Positions 41,844-50,825 of a DNA stretch of 64,000 nt are shown one piece after another (the first letter of the stretch is position 1; each line of letters starts with the position of its first letter). The notes below the pieces were generated by a model. It searched no databases. It was not told where the DNA came from and worked only from the letters and a program-made list of their open reading frames with translations. The DNA comes from Oleomonas cavernae (lineage in GTDB: Bacteria; Pseudomonadota; Alphaproteobacteria; Zavarziniales; Zavarziniaceae), in contig NZ_QYUK01000011.1 in NCBI RefSeq assembly GCF_003590945.1, forward strand, positions 1,144,001-1,208,000. The letters are read 5' to 3'. The position numbers were made by a program, and so were the translations under genes.

Positions 41844-42065
41844 ATGAAGTGGATTGGCATGTTTTCGGCCGCCTGCACCGGCATGATGCTGGCCGTGCTG
41901 TTCATCCTGTGGGCCTTCAACGATTTCGAGGCGCTGGGTGTCGGCGGCCACGGCCTCGTCGCCCTGATCCTCGGCGTGGTGGTCACCACCGGCCTGGGCA
42001 TCGGCCTGATGGCCCTGGTCTTCCACAGCGACAGGTCCGACCACGACGAAGTGGTGGGGCACTGA
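41844..42065 (+). CDS. Small two-helix membrane protein
   Basis: A 73-residue membrane protein with helices at about residues 3-24 (IGMFSAACTGMMLAVLFILWAF) and 37-58 (LVALILGVVVTTGLGIGLMALVF) and a His/Asp-rich C-terminal tail (HSDRSDHDEVVGH) that might bind metal. ATG 41844 is six bases after GGAGG; ATG 41841 is just upstream. It is divergent from the MocR gene and the only nearby target of that regulator. Family unknown. Confidence 0.75.
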   Translation: MKWIGMFSAACTGMMLAVLFILWAFNDFEALGVGGHGLVALILGVVVTTGLGIGLMALVFHSDRSDHDEVVGH

Positions 42066-42078
42066 TTACAAAAATCGG

Positions 42079-42165
42079 CGTCATCCCGGCCTTGAGCCGG
42101 GATCTTGTGACGCTTGGATGCCGAGAACATTGGTCCTGAGGTCCCGGCTCAAGGCCGGGATGACG
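42079..42165. repeat. REPIN-like inverted repeat (family C), copy 1
   Basis: CGTCATCCCGGC-TTGAGCCGGGAT and a matching inverted half form an 87-bp pair between convergent genes, so it can also act as a terminator. Related copies are at 57083-57180 and 61852-61950. Confidence 0.85.
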
Positions 42166-42178
42166 AAACCAAGCGTAG

Positions 42179-44467
42179 TCAGCGCTTCGATGGTTTCCGT
42201 GATTCCGGGCGTCCCGATGGCCGGCGGCCGGGGACCGGGCGGCGGGAGCCGCGCCGCTCGCGCGGCGCTGGGGTGCCCTCGTCGTCGTCATCATCGCCGG
42301 CGCGGGCGATGGTGAAGACCAGGCCGCCGGTGATCGGCGTCGCCTCGCGCAGGGTGACCTTCACCGTGTCACCCAGGGTGTAGCGCTGGTGGGTGCGGCT
42401 GCCGACCAGGGCATGGGCGGCCTCGTCGTGGCGGAAGAAGTCGGTGCCCAGGGACGAGATCGGGATCAGGCCGCTGGCGCCGCTGTCTTCGAGCGAGATA
42501 AATAAGCCGAAGCGGGTGACGCCGGAAATCCGCGCGGTGAAGCGGGCGCCCACCCGGTCGGCCATGTAGGCGGCGAGGTAGCGGTCGGTCGATTCGCGTT
42601 CCGCCGCCATGGCCCGGCGTTCCGTCGTCGAGATGTGCTGGCCGATGTCCTCGAACTGCGGCCCCTCGTCGTCCGACAGGCCGCCGTCGCCCAGCTTGCC
42701 GCCCTTGATCAGGGCGCGGTGGACCAGGATGTCGGCATAGCGGCGGATGGGCGAGGTGAAATGAGCATAGCGCCGCAGGGTCAGGCCGAAGTGGCCGATA
42801 TTCTCCGGCGAATAGATCGCCTGGGCCTGGCTGCGCAGGACAATCTCGGAGACCGCCCGCGCATGGGGGCCGTCCTTGGTGCGGGCCAGGATGCCGTTGA
42901 ACTGCTTGGGTTTCAGCACCTGGCCCTTGGTCAGCTTGATGCCGATCGTCCCCAGGAACTCGCGCAGCGCTTCCAGCTTGGCCGCCGAGGGCTGGTCGTG
43001 GATGCGGTACATGCAGGGCTGGCGCTTGGCCTCCAGCTCCTCGGCCGCGGCGACATTGGCGAGGATCATGAATTCCTCGATCACGCGGTGGGCATCCAGG
43101 CGCTGACGGGGCTCGATCGCCAGCACCTTGCCCTCGGGGCTGAGCTTGATCACCCGTTCGGGCGCGTCGATGTCCAGGGGTTCGCGCTTCTCCCTCGCGA
43201 TCATGACCGCTTTCCAGGCCGCCCACAGCGGTTTCAGCACCGGTTCCAGCAGGCCGCCGGTGATCTCGTCGGTGCGGCCGTCGATGGCATCCTGGGCCTG
43301 GGCATAGTGGACGCCGGCAATGATGCGGATCAGGGCGCGGGTGAAGCGGTGGCGGATCTTGTTGCCTTCGGAGTCGAGCCACAGGTGCAGCGCCAGGGCC
43401 GCCCGGTCATGGCCTTCGATCAGCGAGCACAGGTCGGTCGACAGTTCCTCGGGCAGCATCGGCACGACCCGGTCGGGGAAATAGGCCGAGTTGCCGCGAT
43501 CCTTGGCCGCGCTGTCGAGGGCCGAGCCGGGGCGGACGTAGTGGGCGACGTCGGCGATCGCCACGATCACATGGTGACCGCCGGGGTTCTTCGGGTCCTC
43601 GTCGGGCTCGGCATAGACCGCGTCGTCATGGTCGCGGGCATCGGCCGGGTCGATGGTGATCAGGGGCAGGGGGCGCAGGTCCTCCCGCTTGCCCAGGGCC
43701 ACCGGCTTGGCCTTCTTGGCTTCCTTGATCGCTTCGGGCGCGAAGGCGACGGGAATGCCGTGGCCATGGATGGCGATCAGGCTGATCGCCTTGGGCGCGT
43801 TCATGTCGCCCAAGCGCTCACGCACCCGCACCTTGGGCAGGCCCAGGAGCCGGCCGGGCAGGGTTTCGGCCGAGACCAGCTCGTCCGCCTTGGCGCCGTT
43901 CAGATCAGCGGGATCGATGCGGAAATCGCTCTTGGCGCGGCGATCGGTGGGCACCAGGCGGGCCTCGCCCGACTGTTCGATGCGCACCACGCCCAGCACC
44001 CGCTCGGCCTCGCGGCTCAGCGCCCGGATGATCTGGGCGAAGTAGCGCGGATGGCCCAGGTGATTCTCGCCCTTTTCGATCCTGGCCAGCACCCGGTCGC
44101 CGACGCCCGGCGCCGGACCCGGATGCTTGCCCGGTATCACATCGATCTCAGGGACCGCCAAGCCTTCCGGCCATTGCACGGGGCGGGCCAGCAACTCGCC
44201 GTCGACGGGCGCGGCGATCACCTCGATCACGGTGATCGAAGGCAGGGCACCGGCGGACACCAGGCCCTTGCGCCGCTCGCGGGCGACCAGGCCCTGGTCG
44301 GCCATTTCGGCCAGCAGGCGTTTGAGTTCGATCCGGGCATCGCCGGTGATGCCGAAGGCCCGTGCGATCTCCCGCTTGCCGGCCTTGCCGGGGTGATCGG
44401 CAAGGAACTTCGCGATTTCCTCTTTCGAGGGCAGGAACCCGCCGGGTGGCTTGGGGCGCTTGGCCAC
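42179..44467 (-). CDS. rnr: Ribonuclease R
   Basis: A 762-residue 3'-5' exoribonuclease. Domain order: helix-turn-helix region (residues 1-90), cold-shock domains, RNB catalytic domain, and C-terminal S1 domain. The RNB acids lie in LITIDPADARDHDDAVYA, and YFPDRVVPMLPEELSTDLCSL is characteristic. FTSPIRRYADILVHR is the catalytic loop. The start is a GTG at 44467, five bases beyond the topA stop, since upstream in-frame codons belong to the topA coding region. The tail (DDDDDEGTPAPRERRGSRRPVPG) is acidic then basic. It works in rRNA and mRNA decay. Operon topA-rnr with dprA. Confidence 0.94.
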   Translation of the reverse strand: MAKRPKPPGGFLPSKEEIAKFLADHPGKAGKREIARAFGITGDARIELKRLLAEMADQGLVARERRKGLVSAGALPSITVIEVIAAPVDGELLARPVQWPEGLAVPEIDVIPGKHPGPAPGVGDRVLARIEKGENHLGHPRYFAQIIRALSREAERVLGVVRIEQSGEARLVPTDRRAKSDFRIDPADLNGAKADELVSAETLPGRLLGLPKVRVRERLGDMNAPKAISLIAIHGHGIPVAFAPEAIKEAKKAKPVALGKREDLRPLPLITIDPADARDHDDAVYAEPDEDPKNPGGHHVIVAIADVAHYVRPGSALDSAAKDRGNSAYFPDRVVPMLPEELSTDLCSLIEGHDRAALALHLWLDSEGNKIRHRFTRALIRIIAGVHYAQAQDAIDGRTDEITGGLLEPVLKPLWAAWKAVMIAREKREPLDIDAPERVIKLSPEGKVLAIEPRQRLDAHRVIEEFMILANVAAAEELEAKRQPCMYRIHDQPSAAKLEALREFLGTIGIKLTKGQVLKPKQFNGILARTKDGPHARAVSEIVLRSQAQAIYSPENIGHFGLTLRRYAHFTSPIRRYADILVHRALIKGGKLGDGGLSDDEGPQFEDIGQHISTTERRAMAAERESTDRYLAAYMADRVGARFTARISGVTRFGLFISLEDSGASGLIPISSLGTDFFRHDEAAHALVGSRTHQRYTLGDTVKVTLREATPITGGLVFTIARAGDDDDDEGTPAPRERRGSRRPVPGRRPSGRPESRKPSKR

Positions 44468-44472
44468 GCCCC

Positions 44473-47133
44473 TCAGCCCGCCTTTGCCTTTTTCGGTGCC
44501 GCGGCTTTCTTGGGTGCCGCCTTCTTCGGCGCGGCCTTCTTGGCCGGTGCCTTTTTGGTTTCGGCCGCCGCGGCCTTGCTCGCCGGTGCCGCCTTGGCCG
44601 CCGTCTTGCGCGCGGGCTTCTTGCCCCCGCCCTTGGCCGCCTTGGCCGCCAGCAGGGCCAGGGCCTCGTCGACGCTGACACCCTGCGGGTCGTGGCCCTT
44701 GGGCAGGGTGGCATAGATGCCGTTCCACGAGACGTAGGGCCCGAAGCGGCCGTCCAGGATATTCACCGGCTTGCCATCCTCCGGGTGGGCGCCCAGGGCC
44801 TTCAGCGGTTCCGACGACTTGCGGTTGCCGCGCTTGGGCGGCTCCACCAGGATCGAGACCGCGCGGTTGAGGCCGATGCTGAACACCTCTTCCGAGGTTG
44901 GCAGGTTCACATAGCGCCCGTCGTGCAGGATATAGGGGCCATAGCGGCCGATGCCGGCCTGGATGACCTTGCCCGATTCCGGGTGCGGTCCGACGTCGCG
45001 CGGCAGGGCCAGCAAGGCGATCGCCTTTTCCAGGTCGACGGCCTCCGGCCCCATGTCCTTGGGCAGGCTGGCGCGCTTGGGCTTCTCGCCGTCGCCCAAT
45101 TGCACGTAAGGCCCGAAGCGGCCCGAGCGCAGCGAGACCTTCTCGCCGCTCTGGGGATCGTCGCCCAGCATCTTGATGCCGTCTTCGCCGATCGCGGCCT
45201 TCTGGCCATTGTCGTTGGCGACGCCGAACTGACGGGTGAAGCGGCATTCGGGATAGTTGGAGCAGCCGATGAAGGCGCCGAACTTGCCCAGCTTCAGCGA
45301 CAGGCGGCCGTTGCCGCAGGACGGGCAGGCGCGCGGGTCGCGGCCCTCCGCATTCTCCGGATACAGGTGCGGGCCCAGCAGCGTGTCCAGCGCCTCGATC
45401 ACTTCCGCGAACTTCAGTTCCTTGGTGCCGTCGATCGCGGTGATGAAATCGTTCCAGAAATCGCGCAGCACCTGCTTCCAGGGCAGCTTGCCTTCCGAGA
45501 CCTCGTCGAGCTGTTCCTCGAGATTGGCGGTGAAGTCGTATTCGACGTATTTGGCAAAGAAGCTCTCGAGGAAGGCGGTGACCAGGCGGCCCTTGTCCTC
45601 GGGGATGAAGCGGTTCTTGTCCATGACGACATAGGCGCGGTCGCGCAGCGTCGTCAGGATCGAGGCATAGGTGGAAGGCCGACCGATGCCCAGTTCTTCC
45701 AGCTTCTTGACCAGGCTGGCCTCGGAATAGCGCGGCGGCGGCTCAGTGAAGTGCTGGGCGATGGTGACCGGGCCGCGGCGCAGGCCTTCGTCCTTCATCA
45801 GCTTGGGCAGGCGGCCGTCCTCGTCGTCATCCTTCGAGCGGTCGTCCTCGCCTTCCTGGTACAGCGCCAGGAAGCCATCGAACAGGATGACCGAGCCGGT
45901 GGCCCGCAGGATCACGTTGCGATCGCGCGAGGCGACGTCGACCGTGGTGCGTTCGATCCGGGCACTGTTCATCTGGCTGGCGAGCGCCCGCTTCCAGATC
46001 AGCTCGTAGAGCCGGCGCTGGTCGGGGTCGAGCCGGCGCATGGCATCGGGCACGCGGGCGAAGTCGGTCGGGCGGATCGCCTCGTGGGCTTCCTGGGCGT
46101 TGCGCGCCTTGGCCTTGTAGAGGCGCGGGGTGTCGGGCACGTAGCCGCCGCCGAACTGGTGCTGGATCAGGCGGCGGGCGCCTTCGATGGCCTCGTTGGC
46201 CATGGAGACGCCGTCGGTCCGCATATAGGTGATCAGGCCGACGGTTTCGCCGTCGACATCGATGCCTTCATAGAGGCGCTGGGCCAGTTGCATCGTCCGC
46301 TGGGCCGAAAAGCCGAGCTTGCGCGCCGCCTCCTGCTGCAGGGTCGAGGTGGTGAAGGGTGGGGCCGGGTTGCGCAGGCCGGGCTTCGATTCGACTGATT
46401 CGACATGGAAATCGCGGCGCTCGATCGCGGCCTTGGCCGCTTCCGCCTGCTCGGTATTGCCGATGTCGAACTTGTCGAGTTTCTTGCCGTCGAGATGGGT
46501 CAGGCGGGCCGAGAAATGGCTGCCGTCGCCGGCGGCGAACTGGCCCAGGACCGACCAGTATTCCCGGGTCTTGAAACGCTCGATCTCCAACTCGCGGTCG
46601 CAGATCAGGCGCAAGGCGACCGACTGGACCCGCCCGGCGGAGCGGGCACCGGGCAGCTTGCGCCACAGCACCGGGCTCAGGGTGAAGCCCACCAGATAGT
46701 CGAGCGCGCGGCGGGCGAGGTAGGCATCGATCAGTTCCTGGTCCAGCTTGCGCGGCGCCTTCATGGCGCTCGTCACCGCCGACTTGGTGATCTCGTTGAA
46801 GGTAACCCGCCCGACTTCAACGCCCTTTAGCGCCTTTTTCTCATTCAGAATCTCAAGAACGTGCCAACTGATAGCCTCGCCTTCGCGATCCGGGTCGGTG
46901 GCGAGGTAGAGGCGGTCGGCGCCCTTGCAGGCCTTGGCGATGTCGGTGATGCGTTTCTTGGCGTCGCCGTCGATTTCCCAGTCCATGGCGAAATCTTCGG
47001 TCGGACGGACCGAACCATCCTTGGGTGGCAGATCGCGGACATGACCAAAGCTCGCAAGCACGGTGTAGCCGGGCCCGAGATACTTGTTGATGGTCTTGGC
47101 CTTCGCCGGCGACTCGACGATGACGACGTTCAT
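44473..47133 (-). CDS. topA: DNA topoisomerase I
   Basis: An 886-residue type IA topoisomerase. The Toprim domain starts VVIVESPAKAKTINKYLG; catalytic Tyr303 is in GLITYMRTDG. One zinc ribbon remains (CPSCGNGRLSLKLGKFGAFIGC), followed by topoisomerase C-terminal repeats (RFGPYVQLG, RYGPYILHDG, RFGPYVSWNG) and a Lys/Ala-rich tail of about 70 residues. It relaxes negative supercoils. ATG 47133. It lies between dprA and rnr in the normal order; the 5-base gap to rnr implies cotranscription. Confidence 0.97.
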   Translation of the reverse strand: MNVVIVESPAKAKTINKYLGPGYTVLASFGHVRDLPPKDGSVRPTEDFAMDWEIDGDAKKRITDIAKACKGADRLYLATDPDREGEAISWHVLEILNEKKALKGVEVGRVTFNEITKSAVTSAMKAPRKLDQELIDAYLARRALDYLVGFTLSPVLWRKLPGARSAGRVQSVALRLICDRELEIERFKTREYWSVLGQFAAGDGSHFSARLTHLDGKKLDKFDIGNTEQAEAAKAAIERRDFHVESVESKPGLRNPAPPFTTSTLQQEAARKLGFSAQRTMQLAQRLYEGIDVDGETVGLITYMRTDGVSMANEAIEGARRLIQHQFGGGYVPDTPRLYKAKARNAQEAHEAIRPTDFARVPDAMRRLDPDQRRLYELIWKRALASQMNSARIERTTVDVASRDRNVILRATGSVILFDGFLALYQEGEDDRSKDDDEDGRLPKLMKDEGLRRGPVTIAQHFTEPPPRYSEASLVKKLEELGIGRPSTYASILTTLRDRAYVVMDKNRFIPEDKGRLVTAFLESFFAKYVEYDFTANLEEQLDEVSEGKLPWKQVLRDFWNDFITAIDGTKELKFAEVIEALDTLLGPHLYPENAEGRDPRACPSCGNGRLSLKLGKFGAFIGCSNYPECRFTRQFGVANDNGQKAAIGEDGIKMLGDDPQSGEKVSLRSGRFGPYVQLGDGEKPKRASLPKDMGPEAVDLEKAIALLALPRDVGPHPESGKVIQAGIGRYGPYILHDGRYVNLPTSEEVFSIGLNRAVSILVEPPKRGNRKSSEPLKALGAHPEDGKPVNILDGRFGPYVSWNGIYATLPKGHDPQGVSVDEALALLAAKAAKGGGKKPARKTAAKAAPASKAAAAETKKAPAKKAAPKKAAPKKAAAPKKAKAG

Positions 47134-47168
47134 GAATCCCCAATGCGAAGGAGCAAAGCGACTAAAGC

Positions 47169-48293
47169 TCAGGCCAACGAAACCCGGCCACCAGCGTGGC
47201 GGATCAGTCTTCCAGCCAATTCGAGTTCCAGCAAAATGGTGAAAAGGATAGGGGGTGTCAATTCGGCTTGCCTGAGCATCTCATCCACGCCAACCGGCAC
47301 GGGAGACAGAAGCTCCAGCACCCGCGCCCGGTGGCGATCGATTTCCGCCTCGCCCGTTGAGGCCGGCGGACCGCCCATATAGGGGGCTTCGGGCGGTTCG
47401 CAAAGTGGTCTTTCGATCATGGGGCCGATCGCGTCGATGACATCGGCCGCGGATTCGACCAGCCGGGCCCCCTGGCGGATCAGGTCGTTGGTACCCCGGG
47501 CGCGGGGATCGAGCGGGCTGCCCGGCACCGCCATGACCTCGCGGCCCTGCTCCAGAGCGAAGCGGGCGGTGATCAGGCTGCCCGACTTCATCGCCGCCTC
47601 GACCACCACGGTGCCCAGCCCCAGGCCGGATATCAGCCGGTTGCGGCGGGGAAAATGCCGCGCCTGGGGCACGGTCCCCGGCGGCATTTCCGCAATGATC
47701 AGGCCGGATTTGCCGATTTTCGCCTGCAAGGCTGCATGTTCGGGCGGGTAGACCACATCCACCCCGCCGGCGACCACCGCGATGGTGCCGGTCTCCAGGG
47801 TCGCCGTGTGGGCGGTGCCGTCGATGCCGCGGGCGAGGCCCGAGACCACGACCACACCTTCGCGCCCCAGTTCGGCGGCGATTTCGCGGGCCAGGCGCTG
47901 GCCGGCGGCGGAGGCGTTGCGGGCGCCGACCATGGCGACGGCCGGCCGGGTGGTGAGGCCGAGAGTACCCTTGGCGAAGATGACCGGCGGGGCCGCCTCG
48001 ATCGCGGCCAGCAGCCGGGGATAGGTCGGTGTGCCCTTGACCAGCAGGCGGGCGCCGGCCTTCTCCGCCGCCGCCAATTCCCGCTCCGCCTCCGCCCGGC
48101 TGGGAATACGCAGGTCGCGCCGCCCGCCCTTGCGGGCCAGGTCGGGCAGGGCATCGAGCGCCGCGCCGGCGCCGCCATAGAGGTCGATCAGGTGGTCGAA
48201 GGCGACCGGTCCGACCGTCTCGGTGCGGATCAGCCGGACACGATCGAGTATCTCGCCACGCGAAAGCTGGGGGTGGATCACGCCGCCGTCCAT
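47169..48293 (-). CDS. dprA: DNA processing protein DprA
   Basis: A 374-residue DNA-protection protein for natural transformation that loads RecA on incoming single strands. The Rossmann-like core shows VAMVGARNASAAGQ and VVSGLARGIDGTAHTATL, then VVAGGVDVVYPPEH, FPRRNRLISGLGLGTVVVEAAMKSGSLITARFALEQGREVMAVPGSP (core motifs visible in pieces). The C-terminal winged-helix part (VLELLSPVPVGVDEMLRQAEL) is retained. I chose ATG 48293 (MDGGVIHPQL). It lies upstream of topA, its usual place; the VapC gene ends 44 bases before it. Confidence 0.94.
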   Translation of the reverse strand: MDGGVIHPQLSRGEILDRVRLIRTETVGPVAFDHLIDLYGGAGAALDALPDLARKGGRRDLRIPSRAEAERELAAAEKAGARLLVKGTPTYPRLLAAIEAAPPVIFAKGTLGLTTRPAVAMVGARNASAAGQRLAREIAAELGREGVVVVSGLARGIDGTAHTATLETGTIAVVAGGVDVVYPPEHAALQAKIGKSGLIIAEMPPGTVPQARHFPRRNRLISGLGLGTVVVEAAMKSGSLITARFALEQGREVMAVPGSPLDPRARGTNDLIRQGARLVESAADVIDAIGPMIERPLCEPPEAPYMGGPPASTGEAEIDRHRARVLELLSPVPVGVDEMLRQAELTPPILFTILLELELAGRLIRHAGGRVSLA

Positions 48294-48336
48294 TCTCAGG
48301 GTTGTGGGCGATAGTGCCCACACCCGCGGGAAGCGC

Positions 48337-48792
48337 TCAAGGGGACAAGTGAGGCAATGCCTCAAAAGGATCCGCGACCGATACGCCCAACACCGAAAAG
48401 TGCCGGCGGTTGCTGGTCAGCACGGTCAAATCATGCCGGAGCGCAATCGCGGCGATGGTGATGTCGGCAAAGCCGGGATGATTGCCGGCTGCAAGCGCTG
48501 CTTCGGATTTTCGCCCGGCAATACGGGCGCTCTGCGCATCGAACGGCAGGATGCGATCGGCGTAACTGACCAACAGGCTGTCGAGCCATGCCTCGAGCGA
48601 CGAGGCCCGCGCGACAGCCCCGGCGCGGTGCAGCTTGGCGATGCCTTGCTCGATTTCGGCGATCGCCGTGGCGGGGATGAAGAGCAGGTCCGATTGCTGA
48701 AGCAGCCAGCCTGCCAGTCCTGAGGGAACGGGCGGGCGTCCGGGCACCAGCGCCGAGATCACGCTGGTATCCAGCAGATAGCCGACCGTCAA
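48337..48792 (-). CDS. vapC: VapC-type PIN-domain toxin
   Basis: A 151-residue PIN-domain RNase toxin. The acidic residues are Asp8 (YLLDTSVISAL), Glu near EIEQGIAKL, and Asp in GFADITIAAIA, forming the metal site. Its start overlaps the antitoxin stop by 4 bases (ATGA), so translation is coupled. It would cleave tRNA or mRNA when the antitoxin is lost. The cassette is inserted between dprA and the nitronate monooxygenase gene, in an otherwise conserved block. Confidence 0.93.
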   Translation of the reverse strand: MTVGYLLDTSVISALVPGRPPVPSGLAGWLLQQSDLLFIPATAIAEIEQGIAKLHRAGAVARASSLEAWLDSLLVSYADRILPFDAQSARIAGRKSEAALAAGNHPGFADITIAAIALRHDLTVLTSNRRHFSVLGVSVADPFEALPHLSP

Positions 48793-49031
48793 AGATCGAT
48801 ATCCCGCATCGGCGAGGGGTCTCGCTCGATATCGATGGCTTCGGGCATGCCCAACAGAAATTCGGCAAGACTCGGCCGATCAACGGGATAAATGCGCCTG
48901 GCATCGGCGACCGGCACGACAACCGCCGCCGGACGGCCGTGCTTGGTGATGGTGGTGGGGTGACCGTTTTCCGCCGCCTCGATCACCGCCGATAAGGTGG
49001 CCTTAGCCTCACGCAGTTGCAGTGATTTCAT
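48789..49031 (-). CDS. Phd/YefM-type antitoxin
   Basis: An 80-residue antitoxin. The Phd/YefM N-terminal DNA-binding part reads SLQLREAKATLSAVIEAAENGHPTTITKHGRPAAVVVP, and the C-terminal region (PVDRPSLAEFLLGMP) would wrap the toxin. It precedes and overlaps the PIN-domain toxin gene. A perfect 18-bp palindrome 14 bases upstream is the likely autoregulatory operator. Confidence 0.92.
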   Translation of the reverse strand: MKSLQLREAKATLSAVIEAAENGHPTTITKHGRPAAVVVPVADARRIYPVDRPSLAEFLLGMPEAIDIERDPSPMRDIDL

Positions 49032-49044
49032 CGCAGCCTCCTAG

Positions 49045-49062
49045 GTGACTACATGTAGTCAC
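49045..49062. promoter_or_regulatory. Perfect 18-bp palindrome, TA operator
   Basis: GTGACTACATGTAGTCAC, just upstream of the antitoxin gene. Typical Phd-type autoregulation site. Confidence 0.85.
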
Positions 49063-49146
49063 TATGAGGCTTGTGCCGGCTGAAATCAACTTTGCGATTT
49101 CATTGACCCGATATAAAATGAATTAAATTCAATAAGGAAACCCAGA

Positions 49147-50097
49147 ATGCCGATACCCGATCTGTTCCGCGGCCGGCTGGCGCTGCCGGTGATCGGGGCG
49201 CCGATGTTTCTGGTGTCGTTTCCGCCCCTGGTCACCGCCCTGTGCAAGGCGGGAGTGGTGGGGACGTTTCCGCATGTGAATGCGCGCCAGCCCGAAATAC
49301 TCGACCGCTGGCTGGGGGAAATCGCGGCCGAACTCGAAGGCCACCCGGGCGCAGCGCCCTTCGGCATCAATCTGGTGGTCCACGCCACCAACCCGCGCTT
49401 TGCCACCGATCTCGAGGTCGTGTGCCGGCACAAGGTGCCCTTCGTGCTCACCTCGCTGGGCCATCCGGGCAAGGTGGTGGAGGCGGTGCACGGTTATGGC
49501 GGCATCGTCTTCTGCGACGTCGTCAGTGCCGGCCATGCCCGCAAGGCCATCGCCTCGGGCGTCGACGGCCTGATCTGTGTCGGGGCGGGGGCGGGCGGCC
49601 ACGCCTCGGTGCAGAGCCAGTTTTCCCTGGTGCGGGAGATCCGCGAATTCTGGGATGGCTGCCTGGTCCTGGGTGGCGCGATCAATGACGGCCATCAGGT
49701 CCGCGCAGCCGAGGCGCTGGGCGCCGACCTCTCCTATGTCGGCACCCGCTTCCTGGCCTCGGCCGAGTCGGATGCCGTCGAGGATTACAAGCAGATGATC
49801 GTCGCCTCGGGCGTCGACGACCTGGTCTATACCGATCGGCTGTCGGGCGTGGGCTGCAACTTCCTGCGTCCCTCGCTGGACCGCCATGGGATCGACCCGG
49901 CGACCCTGCCGCCCAAGCGGCCCGACCTGTCCAGCCTGGTGGATACTGAGGCCAAGGTCTGGCGCGACCTGTGGACCGCCGGTCATGGCGTGGCGACCAT
50001 TCACGACGTACCGACCGTGGCTGAAATCGTGGCGCGGATGGCGGTGGAGTACGACCAGGCCTGCCGCTTGCCCGTTAGTGCCGCCCGTCGAGGTTGA
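49147..50097 (+). CDS. Nitronate monooxygenase
   Basis: A 316-residue FMN-dependent TIM-barrel enzyme. FMN contacts are seen in VIGAPMFLVSFPPL, VGAGAGGHAS and LVLGGAINDG; HARKAIASGVDGLIC leads to the phosphate loop. It oxidises nitronates such as propionate-3-nitronate, or, in some members, acts as an enoyl-type reductase. It is the first gene of a two-gene unit; the isomerase start overlaps its stop by one base. It lies just after the VapBC operator, between dprA and plsY. Confidence 0.9.
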   Translation: MPIPDLFRGRLALPVIGAPMFLVSFPPLVTALCKAGVVGTFPHVNARQPEILDRWLGEIAAELEGHPGAAPFGINLVVHATNPRFATDLEVVCRHKVPFVLTSLGHPGKVVEAVHGYGGIVFCDVVSAGHARKAIASGVDGLICVGAGAGGHASVQSQFSLVREIREFWDGCLVLGGAINDGHQVRAAEALGADLSYVGTRFLASAESDAVEDYKQMIVASGVDDLVYTDRLSGVGCNFLRPSLDRHGIDPATLPPKRPDLSSLVDTEAKVWRDLWTAGHGVATIHDVPTVAEIVARMAVEYDQACRLPVSAARRG

Positions 50098-50678
50098 TGA
50101 TGAGCAAGGCCCCGATCGAATTTTTCTTCGACTTCGCTTCGCCCTACGCCTACTTCGCGGCGCAGGGGTTGGAGGAGATCGCGGCCCGCCACGGACGTAC
50201 GGTACGCTGGCGGCCCATCCTGTTGTGGACGGTGCTGCGCAGTTTAGGCCTGCCGCCACCGATGGAGAGCAAGGCCAAGGGCGACTACATGCGCCTGGAT
50301 ATGGACCGCTCGGCGCGCTTCCACGGGCGGCGCTTTCGCTTCCCCACGAATTTTCCGACCTCGGCTCATCTCCCGGCGCGCGCCTTCTATTGGCTGGAAG
50401 CGCAGGATCCCGAAGCGGCGAAGGCATTCGCCCGCAAGGCGTTCACGGCCTTCTTCGTGGATGACATCGATTTCAAGGATGCTGCCGCTGTTGCGGGGAT
50501 TGGCGTTGATGAAACGGCGTTGAAGGACGAGGCTGCCACCCAGGCGCTGCGTGCCGCAGGCCTGGAAGCGGAAAGCCGCGGCGTCTACGGCTCGCCCTTC
50601 ATCTTCGTCGACGGCGAACCCTTCTTCGGCGCCGACAGATTGCCACAGATCGAGTGGCGGCTGGCGACTGCGCCATAG
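50097..50678 (+). CDS. 2-hydroxychromene-2-carboxylate isomerase family (DsbA-like, GST-kappa)
   Basis: A 193-residue thioredoxin-like protein of the GST kappa/NahD family. The N-terminal FFFDFASPYAYFA carries the catalytic Ser and replaces the CxxC of DsbA. GVYGSPFIFVDGEPFFGADRLPQIEW closes the fold. It isomerises 2-hydroxychromene-2-carboxylate to trans-o-hydroxybenzylidene pyruvate in naphthalene breakdown, but many genomes carry relatives without that pathway. Start ATG 50097 overlaps the monooxygenase stop; ATG 50100 is equally possible. It is followed by a 111-bp palindromic repeat. Confidence 0.88.
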   Translation: MMSKAPIEFFFDFASPYAYFAAQGLEEIAARHGRTVRWRPILLWTVLRSLGLPPPMESKAKGDYMRLDMDRSARFHGRRFRFPTNFPTSAHLPARAFYWLEAQDPEAAKAFARKAFTAFFVDDIDFKDAAAVAGIGVDETALKDEAATQALRAAGLEAESRGVYGSPFIFVDGEPFFGADRLPQIEWRLATAP

Positions 50679-50694
50679 GCCGGCATCAGCGCCG

Positions 50695-50805
50695 TGCGTC
50701 CTTCGAGACGGCCCTTCGGGCCTCCTCAGGATGAGGAAAATTATTGTGGCACAAAAACTTGCCTCATCCTGAGAAGCCACCAAAGGTGGCGTCTCGAAGG
50801 ACGCA
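50695..50805. repeat. 111-bp palindromic repeat, copy 2 (family A)
   Basis: Same length and arms as 12268-12378 (outer TGCGTCCTTCGAGACG and inner CCTCAGGATGAGG). The centre differs, with AATTATTGTGG instead of AATCTTTATGG. It lies between convergent genes and can act as a bidirectional terminator. Confidence 0.93.
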
Positions 50806-50825
50806 CAGGGCAGATCCAGGGCTGA

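Noticed and set aside
42179-45247. A 1022-codon frame joining ribonuclease R with a long N-terminal extension
   Set aside because: The extra 260 codons lie opposite no normal gene but in the topA coding region in another frame; rnr starts at the GTG at 44467.
48337-49031. Shadow frame 48431-48922 in the vapBC region as an extra gene
   Set aside because: It overlaps both TA genes in another frame and has no homology pattern.
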